Shown here: in pieces, positions 7,378 through 15,100 of the stretch | Layout: every line of letters starts with the position of its first letter | Numbering within the stretch: the first letter of the stretch is position 1 | Assembly (NCBI GenBank): GCA_937922955.1 | Contig: CALAKO010000085.1 | Span: 1 to 25,700 of the forward strand | Direction: 5' to 3' | DNA: 25,700 nt | Source: an uncultured Peptococcaceae bacterium | GTDB lineage: Bacteria > Bacillota > Peptococcia > Peptococcales > Peptococcaceae | The notes under the pieces: model-generated | Told to the model about the DNA's origin: nothing | The model's input: the letters and a program-made list of their open reading frames with translations, nothing else | The model's database searches: none | Position numbers and translations under genes: made by a program

Positions 7378-7605
7378 ATGACTCAGCGTGTTGATTTACG
7401 TGATTTTGTTGAAGATGAATACTGTGAAGACGTTAAGGAAGTCGCTTCCAAGGTTGGCGTACAGGTTGTTTGCAACGATGAAGACGAAAAGGAAGAAGTC
7501 GACAAGAACGCCATCCATGTTCAGGATTTCGATGGCTGCGACAACGTTGTAGAAACCGCTTCCAAGTTCGGCGTACAGGTTGTTTGCGACGACGAAGAAG
7601 AATAA
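7378..7605 (+). CDS. Acidic 75-residue protein with two Cys-x15-Cys repeats
   Basis: I do not recognise this protein. It has two copies of one unit of about 27 residues (about 9-36 and 50-75). Each has a cysteine, a short helix-like segment (EVASK or ETASK), the segment GVQVVC with a second cysteine, and an acidic tail of D/E. The Cys pairs are C16/C32 and C54/C70, both 15 residues apart. There is no signal peptide and no membrane segment. The start at 7378 has AAGGAG 9 nt upstream, a near-consensus promoter and a terminator 20 nt after the stop, so it is a monocistronic and probably well expressed gene. A metal- or redox-binding protein or a peptide precursor are possible; no maturation enzyme lies next to it. 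Confidence 0.8.
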   Translation: MTQRVDLRDFVEDEYCEDVKEVASKVGVQVVCNDEDEKEEVDKNAIHVQDFDGCDNVVETASKFGVQVVCDDEEE

Positions 7606-7619
7606 TTTGTCAATGAGAT

Positions 7620-7652
7620 GAAAGGGGTCCCGAGGGTTCGGGGCCTTTTTTT
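7620..7652 (+). terminator. Terminator after the Cys-repeat protein gene
   Basis: A stem of AAAGG plus TCCCGA pairing with TTCGGGGCCTTT (GG bulge) is followed by a T run. Some read-through could supply transcription for the MBL gene, which starts 18 nt later and has no clear promoter of its own. Confidence 0.8.
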
Positions 7653-7669
7653 GTTAGGAGGAATGGACC

Positions 7670-8359
7670 ATGTTGGCGACACGGTTATTGATGGACAATC
7701 TGTATGCGCTGGAGGATGAGCGTGTGCGGCAATTTCTGGTGATTGGTGAAGGGCGGGCGCTGTTGTTTGATGTGGGTTTTCCAGACAGCGGCGTGCTGGA
7801 GACGGTGCGATCGCTGACGGATAAGCCGGTGGATGTGGTGATGACGCACGGTGATTTTGACCACAGCGGCGGCTTGGTGAATGTGGACGTGTGTCGGATG
7901 CATCCTGGCGACTGGCCGTTGGTGCAGGCGACCGATGTGGAGCTTTTGCCGCTGCACGAGGGCGACATTTGCCGCTGCGGGGGCTATCGCTTTGAGGTGA
8001 TTGAGATTCCGGGGCATACGCCGGGGAGTGTGGCGTTTTACGATGCCGACAGGAAGCTGCTGCTGGCTGGGGATACGGTGCAGCATGGCGGGCCGATTTA
8101 TATGTTTGGCACGAAGCGTAATCTGCCTGGGTACATTGCCAGCCTGCGCAAGTTGAAGCTGCTGATTCCAGCAGAGGCGACGGTGCTGCCGTGTCACTGC
8201 GAGTGTCCGATTGATGCAGGGTATATTGCTCGCAATCTGGAGGACGCGGTGGCGCTGCGAGACGGTAAGCTGACGAGTGAGCCGCATCCATCCTTGCCTT
8301 GCCGAGTGTATCATGGCGTGTCGACGGACTATCTTTATGATGGGGAGATGTTGGATTGA
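7670..8359 (+). CDS. MBL-fold metallo-hydrolase with altered metal motif
   Basis: A 229-residue cytoplasmic protein of the metallo-beta-lactamase fold. Visible landmarks in order: FDVG (33-36), the metal motif THGDFDH (59-65), GHTPGS (115-120, His116), AGDT (133-136, Asp135) and a last histidine in LPCHC (His176). The first motif is normally HxHxDH; here the second histidine is Asp62, which would change the first metal site. Members of this superfamily cut thioesters, lactones, phosphodiesters and other substrates, and nothing here fixes the substrate. The ATG at 7670 lies 8 nt after GGAGG; an ATG at 7663 is in another frame. It lies just downstream of the Cys-repeat gene on the same strand. 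Confidence 0.85.
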   Translation: MLATRLLMDNLYALEDERVRQFLVIGEGRALLFDVGFPDSGVLETVRSLTDKPVDVVMTHGDFDHSGGLVNVDVCRMHPGDWPLVQATDVELLPLHEGDICRCGGYRFEVIEIPGHTPGSVAFYDADRKLLLAGDTVQHGGPIYMFGTKRNLPGYIASLRKLKLLIPAEATVLPCHCECPIDAGYIARNLEDAVALRDGKLTSEPHPSLPCRVYHGVSTDYLYDGEMLD

Positions 8360-8386
8360 TTTCGCGTGGCGTGGGTTTTGTGAACG

Positions 8387-8395
8387 TGATATACT
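8387..8395 (+). promoter_or_regulatory. Extended -10 promoter for the ABC transporter gene
   Basis: TGATATACT (8387-8395) fits the extended -10 form TGnTATAAT with one mismatch. No good -35 is seen. It lies 27 nt after the MBL stop and 32 nt before the ABC start. Confidence 0.55.
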
Positions 8396-8427
8396 AATGA
8401 AAGGACTTTATTTTTGGAGGATGCGAG

Positions 8428-11205
8428 ATGCTGCAACTGAGAAACATTCGCAAAACATACACGACTGGAGATTTTACCCAGGTTGCTTTGAATGGGGTAT
8501 CTCTGGATTTGCGCGACAATGAATTCGTTGCTATTTTGGGGCCGTCGGGCTCTGGGAAAACGACGCTGCTGAACATTGTCGGCGGGTTGGATCGCTACGA
8601 AGACGGCGATTTGATCATCAACGGGGTCTCGACGAAGGAATATCGCGACCGCGACTGGGACGCGTATCGCAATCACACGATTGGGTTTGTGTTTCAGAGT
8701 TACAATTTGATTCCACACCAAACGGTGTTGGCCAATGTGGAGCTGGCGCTGACGATCAGCGGGGTATCGCGTAGGGAGCGGCGCAAGCGTGCACGTGAAG
8801 CGCTGGAGCAGGTGGGTTTGGCGGAGCACATTCACAAGCGGCCGAACCAGCTTTCCGGCGGGCAGATGCAGCGTGTGGCGATTGCCCGCGCGCTGGTGAA
8901 TGATCCACACATTGTGTTGGCCGACGAGCCAACGGGCGCGCTGGACAGTGAGACAAGCGTGCAGATTATGGAGCTGCTGAAGGAAGTGGCCCGAGATCGA
9001 TTGGTGGTCATGGTCACACACAACCCCGATCTGGCGGAACAGTACGCGACACGCATTGTGCGTCTGAAGGATGGGTCGGTCATTGATGATACGCGCCCGG
9101 TGACTGAGGAAGAACTTGATCCGGCAACACCGATGCATCGCAGCATGGGCAAGGCGTCGATGTCGTTCCGCACGTCGCTGTCGCTGTCGTTCAAGAATTT
9201 GTGGACGAAGAAGGCGCGCACGCTGCTGACGGCGTTTGCCGGATCGATTGGGATCATCGGCATTGCCTTGATTTTGGCGCTGTCCACAGGGGTGAATACG
9301 TACATCAACAACATTCAGCAGGATGCGATGAATGCCTATCCGATTATTATTAACGCGGAAACGGTGGACATGTCCAGCTTGATGTCGAGCGCCGGGCTGA
9401 TGGCGAGTAAGGCGGCTGAGGTGGACGAGGACCGCGACAAGGTCTATGCCAACAACAGCCTGCTGGAGATGGATGCCAACATGAACGCCAGCATCACGGA
9501 GAACGATTTGACGGCGTTTAAGAACTATCTCGACGATCCAGACAGCGACATTCAGCAGTATCTTGGTGAAAATGGCGTGGTCTATACGTACAACGTGGAT
9601 TTTGACGTGCTGACAACCGATACGGCGGGCAGCGTCATCAACACGAACCGCGACACGAAGACGACGATGGATGACATGGAAGAAAACCAGTCAAACATGG
9701 AAAATTCCGAGATTGCCATCAATATGAACCCAATGCTGGCTGGGTCCACGGTGGGCGCGGAGAATTTTGACGAGATCATTCCAGGAAGCAGCGAGGATGC
9801 GCTGATCAGTCCGGTGATCAGCGACAGCTACGACATGGTTTGCGGCAAGTGGCCGGAAGCTTACAACGAAGTGGTGCTGGTGCTTGACGACAAGAACAGC
9901 ATTCCTAGCTCGGTGCTGTATCAGCTGGGTGTGCTGAGCAGTGACGATTACGACGCGATTCTGGACGCGCTGGATGCTGGTGAAGAAGCGGACACGCCGT
10001 CCTGGAGTTACGACGATCTGATGAACAAGCGCTTCCGTTTGGTGCCGGCTTGCGATTATTACATTGATAATGGAGATGGCACGTTTAAGGATGTGCACGA
10101 TGATTTGTCTTACCAGCAGCAGATGTACGACAACGGGCTGGAGCTGGTGGTCAGCGGCATCATTCGTCCAAAAGACGGCAGCGAAAATGCGTCGATTCAG
10201 TCGAACGTGGCTTATACTCGCGCACTGACGGACTATCTCATCGACTACACCAACAACAGCGCGGTGGTGAAGGCGCAGGAAGCGACCCCATCCATCAATG
10301 TGCTCAATGGTGTGGAATTTGAAGCGGCCGACGATGCCGCCAAGGCTGCTGATGCAACGGCTTACATGCAGAATCTGGGCATCAGCGAAAAGGCGTCTCT
10401 CTACACGATGATGATGTATTCTGCGGCGCAGGAAAATGCTTCGGCGGAAGGCGGCGACATGAGCGCCATGGCTGCCATGAGTAGCATGGGCGGCGACGAG
10501 ACCGCGATGGCTGCGGCGCTGGATGCATGGCTGGCATCGGAGCCGGACCAGGCGCTGCTGGTGGACTTCTACGATCAGTATCTGGGCGATGTGACCTACG
10601 AGGACAACCTCACCAGTTTTGGCAAGGTTAGCCTGGATGCGCCATATTCCATTAGTATCTACACCGATACTTTTGAGGCTAAGGAAGGCGTGGCAGCCTG
10701 CATTGAAAACTACAACGCCGACCGTCCAGAAGAGGAACAGATCACCTATACGGACTACATTTCATTGCTGACGAATTCGTTGACGTCGATGGTCAACGTG
10801 GTGACCTATGTGCTCATTGCCTTTGTAGCGGTGTCGTTGATTGTCAGCTGCATCATGATTGGCATTATCACCCACATTTCGGTTATGGAGCGCACGAAAG
10901 AAATTGGTATTCTGCGTGCCATTGGGGCGTCGAAGCGCAACATTTCGCAGGTGTTCAACGCTGAAACCCTCATCATCGGGCTGTGCTCCGGTGCATTGGG
11001 TGTGGGCATTTCAGTGGCGCTGACCTATCCGATCAACGCTATTCTGAAGCAGCTTATTGAAAGCACCAGTGTAACGGTGTATCTGCCAGCTCAGGCTGGA
11101 GCGGTGCTTGTGCTGATCAGCGTGGTTATTACGATGATCGGCGGCATGATTCCAGCGCGCAAGGCTGCGAAGAAAGATCCGGTCATTGCTTTGAGAACCG
11201 AATAA
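8428..11205 (+). CDS. ABC transporter, fused ATPase and FtsX-like permease (MacB type)
   Basis: A 925-residue fusion. The N-terminal ~230 residues are an ABC ATPase of the MacB/LolD class, with Walker A GPSGSGKT (38-45), Q-loop (FVFQSYN), signature LSGGQMQR, Walker B IVLADEP and H-loop VTHN. A first transmembrane helix follows near residues 270-290 (LLTAFAGSIGIIGIALILAL). A large extracytoplasmic part of about 480 residues comes next, and three C-terminal helices of an FtsX-like domain end the protein, with the usual MERTKEIGILRAIGAS motif. E. coli MacB has about 650 residues, so the outer domain here is much larger and includes a Met/Ala-rich patch (about residues 665-695). Such proteins move substrates by mechanotransmission rather than a channel; antibiotic, peptide or lipoprotein substrates are known in the class. 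No periplasmic partner lies nearby. The ATG at 8428 follows GGAGG by 7 nt. Confidence 0.92.
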   Translation: MLQLRNIRKTYTTGDFTQVALNGVSLDLRDNEFVAILGPSGSGKTTLLNIVGGLDRYEDGDLIINGVSTKEYRDRDWDAYRNHTIGFVFQSYNLIPHQTVLANVELALTISGVSRRERRKRAREALEQVGLAEHIHKRPNQLSGGQMQRVAIARALVNDPHIVLADEPTGALDSETSVQIMELLKEVARDRLVVMVTHNPDLAEQYATRIVRLKDGSVIDDTRPVTEEELDPATPMHRSMGKASMSFRTSLSLSFKNLWTKKARTLLTAFAGSIGIIGIALILALSTGVNTYINNIQQDAMNAYPIIINAETVDMSSLMSSAGLMASKAAEVDEDRDKVYANNSLLEMDANMNASITENDLTAFKNYLDDPDSDIQQYLGENGVVYTYNVDFDVLTTDTAGSVINTNRDTKTTMDDMEENQSNMENSEIAINMNPMLAGSTVGAENFDEIIPGSSEDALISPVISDSYDMVCGKWPEAYNEVVLVLDDKNSIPSSVLYQLGVLSSDDYDAILDALDAGEEADTPSWSYDDLMNKRFRLVPACDYYIDNGDGTFKDVHDDLSYQQQMYDNGLELVVSGIIRPKDGSENASIQSNVAYTRALTDYLIDYTNNSAVVKAQEATPSINVLNGVEFEAADDAAKAADATAYMQNLGISEKASLYTMMMYSAAQENASAEGGDMSAMAAMSSMGGDETAMAAALDAWLASEPDQALLVDFYDQYLGDVTYEDNLTSFGKVSLDAPYSISIYTDTFEAKEGVAACIENYNADRPEEEQITYTDYISLLTNSLTSMVNVVTYVLIAFVAVSLIVSCIMIGIITHISVMERTKEIGILRAIGASKRNISQVFNAETLIIGLCSGALGVGISVALTYPINAILKQLIESTSVTVYLPAQAGAVLVLISVVITMIGGMIPARKAAKKDPVIALRTE

Positions 11206-11213
11206 GATGGTCC

Positions 11214-11243
11214 AAGCGTGTCGCACAGGCGGCACGCTTTTTT
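11214..11243 (+). terminator. Terminator of the ABC transporter gene
   Basis: AAGCGTG pairs with CACGCTT, with an inner CGC/GCG stem, followed by a T run. It lies 8 nt after the stop codon. Confidence 0.88.
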
Positions 11244-11265
11244 GCTGGGCGGACGCCAGGGGCTG

Positions 11266-11274
11266 TGCTATAAT
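11266..11274 (+). promoter_or_regulatory. Extended -10 promoter for the TSUP permease gene
   Basis: TGCTATAAT (11266-11274) is a perfect extended -10 element, 34 nt before the start codon. No good -35 at the usual distance. Confidence 0.7.
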
Positions 11275-11308
11275 GGACAATACGAGACAAATAAGGGGGA
11301 GTGTATGA

Positions 11309-12058
11309 ATGGGATTGGAACTGGTGTTGTATGGAGCTGTCATGCTTTTGGCGATGACGATGGCGGGGCTGATTGGTTTTGCGGCGAACGTCATTGCACT
11401 GCCGCTATTGAGCATGTTCATGCCGTTGGAGCTGACGGTGTCGATGTTGGTGCTGTTTGCGGCGCTGCAGTCGGCGGTGCAGGCATTCCGGTTGCGGCAT
11501 GAGATTCGTTGGCGGGAGCTGGCGCACATTTTGCTCTTTATTTTCATCGGGATGCCTATTGGCTTTTTCTCCTTAAAATATCTGCCGGAGCTTGCTCTGA
11601 AAGGGGCGCTGGGCGTGTTCGTAGCGGTTACCGCCATCAGGGGGCTTTTGGACAACCAGCAGGGCAAAAAGAAGACGACCTTTCATGAGCGGCCTTGGCA
11701 CAAACTGCTGCTTGTCTGCTCCGGGGTGATTTCTGGGGCTTTCGGCTGCGGTGGTCCGCTGACGGTTATTTACACCCGCAACCGTTACCGCGATAAGCAA
11801 ATGTTCCGCGTCATGCAGTTTGGCTGCGGCACCTTTTCCATGGGTGCGACCTGCTTGGGGCATGTTTTTACTGGCTCCTATACGCTGGATCGGCTGCCGT
11901 ACATGATCGTTGGGCTTGCGGCCGTGCTGATTGCTGTGCGTCTGAGCACCTGGATTGTTCAGCGCATGGATACCAGCGTTTTCCAGAAGCTTGTCAACAT
12001 TGTGCTGCTTTTTTCGGCGGCTTCCTTGCTTTGGCAGGTGGCTGAGGCGGTTCTTTAA
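11309..12058 (+). CDS. TSUP (TauE/SafE) family membrane permease
   Basis: A 249-residue integral membrane protein of the TauE/SafE (TSUP) family, whose members move sulfite, sulfoacetate and other small organosulfur or carboxylate anions. It shows about seven to eight hydrophobic segments in two halves. The first half opens with LIGFAANVIALPLLSMFMP, and the second with SGVISGAFGCGGPLTVIYT, the glycine-rich turn repeated in both halves of this family. The length is typical. The start is the ATG at 11309; the ATG at 11305 is in another frame. AGGGGGAG lies upstream. Monocistronic, with its own promoter and terminator. The substrate cannot be told from sequence, and no sulfur-metabolism gene is adjacent. 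Confidence 0.85.
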   Translation: MGLELVLYGAVMLLAMTMAGLIGFAANVIALPLLSMFMPLELTVSMLVLFAALQSAVQAFRLRHEIRWRELAHILLFIFIGMPIGFFSLKYLPELALKGALGVFVAVTAIRGLLDNQQGKKKTTFHERPWHKLLLVCSGVISGAFGCGGPLTVIYTRNRYRDKQMFRVMQFGCGTFSMGATCLGHVFTGSYTLDRLPYMIVGLAAVLIAVRLSTWIVQRMDTSVFQKLVNIVLLFSAASLLWQVAEAVL

Positions 12059-12069
12059 TCCTTACACAA

Positions 12070-12101
12070 AACGCGCGTCGCAGAAGCGGCGCGCGTTTTT
12101 A
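12070..12101 (+). terminator. Terminator of the TSUP gene
   Basis: AACGCGCG-T-CGC pairs with GCG-G-CGCGCGTT around AGAA, followed by T5. It faces the terminator of the convergent SLH-protein gene. Confidence 0.9.
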
Positions 12102-12107
12102 TGTGCG

Positions 12108-12150
12108 AAAAAAGCGCCCCTGCGTCGCGCAGAGGCTTTGACGCAGGGGC
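12108..12150 (-). terminator. Terminator of the SLH-protein gene
   Basis: Read on the minus strand, GCCCCTGCGTC (12150-12140) pairs with GACGCAGGGGC (12126-12116), followed by GC and a T run (12113-12108). It lies about 34 nt after the stop codon of the minus-strand gene. Confidence 0.85.
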
Positions 12151-12183
12151 TTGGTGATTAAGAGAAGACTTTTTCGTTACGGG

Positions 12184-15100
12184 TTAATCTTTAATGATTT
12201 CGCCATCTTTGTCGATGGTGAGGACACGGTCTTGATAGCCGTTGACGTGGATGGTGATGGTGGTGTTGCCATTCTTGGTGAAGCTGCTGTCGTGCAGCAT
12301 CAAGGTGTTGTCGTCGGTATCAATATAGAATTCGTCGTTGTTGAGAAGGTTGGAATCGGATTTTTTGTATGTTGTATCATTGACGGTAAGGGTGAAGCTT
12401 TCATCCGACAGATACGCAGGGATGCTCTCACTGCCGCTAAATTTCAGTGTGTAGTACCAGGAGCCATCCCCTTTTTCAACTTTCGGCCCTTCCGGTGTGG
12501 TTGGGGATTCGGTGGTGTCGCCATTGACCGTGAGCTCGCCGTCTTTGTTAACGGTGAGGCTCAGATCCTTGTAGCCCTTGGCTTTGATTAAAACAGTGGT
12601 GTCTTTGCCGGAGAAGGTGCTGCTTACAAAGTTCAGATATAGGGTGCCGCTGTTGCTGATGGCGTATTCATTGGCTTCAGGATAGAAGAAGTTTGTTTTT
12701 CTAAAGTCCGTGTCGTTAATGGAGACGCTGGTGATGGCGTTCATATACGCCTGTGCGTCGGCTTTATTGTGGCCATCGCGATCAATGTAGAGGTAGCTGT
12801 ATCCACTGCCGGTGCCATAGCTGACGCTTGGCACTTCCTTGGCGTCGCTGACGGGTGGCGTGGTGCTGGCGTCTTCAACGGTGACGGTAACAATGAGGTC
12901 TTTGTAGCCTTCAGCCGAAAGAGTGACCAGGTTTTCGCCAGCCTTGAACGCGCTCTTGTTCAAATAGAGGGCGTTTTTGCCATAACCGTTGTCCTTCCAT
13001 TGGTATTCGTTTTCTTCAGGAGCGCCGAAATAACCATCATAGGCGTTATAGGTGGTGCCGTTGACATCCACTTTGGTGATTTTTTCCTGCCAGGTGCTGT
13101 CGACATCAGCGAATGTCAGCAGGATGGTGCCGTCCTCTGTGACTGATGGCGTTGGTGCCTCGGGTGCGTCGTTGATGGTTGGCTCTTGTGTGTCCTCACC
13201 GGAGCCGCCGTCTTTTGCGACGGTGAAGGAGGCATCTTTGTAGCCGGTGGCCGAGATGGTGATGGTGTTTTCGTCCTGGTTGAATTCTTTACCCTGAAGG
13301 GTCAGTGCGTAGTTGCCGTAGCTATCGATTTTCCAACTGTATTCGCGTTTGTTCAGTTCGGCAAAATCGGCAGCTTTGGTGTAGGCTTTTCCATTGACGC
13401 TGACACTGCCGATGCTGCTGCCCCAGTCTGCAGCGGTGTTGCTGAAGGTGAGAACGATGTTGCCGTCGCTGTTTTTGGCGGCGCTTTCAAAGGAAGGAGC
13501 GGCTTTTTTCTCGCCGCTGACGGTGAATGGCTGTGTGGTCAGGCGGCTGTAATAACGGGCGTCGAGGCTGATGGTGTAGCGGCCGTCTTCATTGAAGGTG
13601 CTGCCGTCGTTGTCGACGATGGTCAGCACGTTGCCGTTGCTGATGGTGTAGTAGTTGTCGTCGTAGCTGCCGACGCCGCGAGGGTAGATGTTGCGGGTTT
13701 CGCCGCTTGGTTTGTAGACGGTAACGGTTGTGAGATTGAGCAGGAAGTCGCCTTTCGAGCCATCTACTGTCATACGCACTTGATCGCCACGGCTGACATC
13801 GCCAGGGCCGGACAGCGAAAGCCCAGTTTCCAGACTGCGCGTATAGCGCACGCTGAGAGTCTTGGCGCGGTACCCATCAGCATAAAGGGTGATGCTGTTC
13901 TCACCTTCCGGCTGCAGACCGAGCGCGTCTTTACTGATGGTCAGGGTGTCGCCTTTGATGCTGTAGTATTTTTCATCAAGATCCATTGGCCACTTGTTAA
14001 GGTTGACGCTGTTCAGTTTCTTGAAGTAGTTGGCATCGCTGGCTTTGAGAAGGATGTCCTTGCCTTCTGGAACAGCGGTAATGGTTTCGCCGGCTTCGTT
14101 GACAAGGGTGACATCCGGCGTCTGCTGACCAACCCAGGTGCCATTGTATTGAATGTCGCCGAGAAGGTTGTCTTCAAGGACGGATTTTATTGCATATGGG
14201 GTGCCGCGGGTGTGCCATTTGGCCTCTTCCGCATAGTCTGCAAAGTTCAGGTAGCTGCCAGCAGAACGTGCCTGGTTGACTGTGGTGATGTAGTCGTTCC
14301 AGGTGTACGCGGTGCCGTCGCTGGTCCAGACGGTGTCGTAACCGGACATGTCATAAGTCCAGCGTTCGAAAATGCCCTTTGCGGCATCGTTGGCCAAGCC
14401 GAGCTTGTTCAGCAGGGTAGCGTTGATCAGCAGATCGGCATCAAATTTTAAATCGGCAGAGATGCCGCCGCCACCGCCTTCACTGCTGCTGCCACCACCA
14501 GGTAGGACGGAAGTGGCACTGGAGCGCACATCCACACTGCGTACGGAACGGCTGGAGCGGGCGCTTGGTGCGTTTTCACCGCCGGTGACGGTGAAGGTGG
14601 CGCTCATGTCTTTGAAGCCATTGGAATGAATGGTGAGGGTGTAGGTGCCGTTGTATGGAATGTTGTTGCGGCCGTTTTCGGCGTTGACGTCGTTGTAGAG
14701 AATCAGGCTGTCGCCAATTTGGTACCAGTCACGAATCATTTCCAGCTGTGTGGTGGTGCCGTCGGGACGAGTGAGCTCGGCGGCATAGGTTGGATTGGTT
14801 ACCCCATACGTCATGTTTAAAATTTTGAAATGAGCATTTTCGCCAGAAGTGTATGTGCCGCTGCCATCAAGCTGAAGCACCGGTGCCGTGGCGTTGACGA
14901 CATGAATTGGCACTAGCGCGGTGTCGTGGCCCTCGGCCTTGACGCGCACATAGTAGCGGCCATTTTCAGTGAAGTTGGTTTGACCGATGGCAATGCTGAT
15001 GCTGCCGTCGCTGTTTTTGGTATACCCAAGATTGTCGTTGAGGGTGTTTTTGTTCTCATTGAACGCGACCAGCTGCACGGTGCCGCTGGTGTTTTCAGGG

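Noticed and set aside
13186..14451. A 421-codon plus-strand frame opposite the SLH-protein gene, with further ones nearby.
   Set aside because: Mirror frames of a GC-rich gene with strong codon bias; the minus-strand protein has a signal peptide, SLH domains, RBS and terminator.
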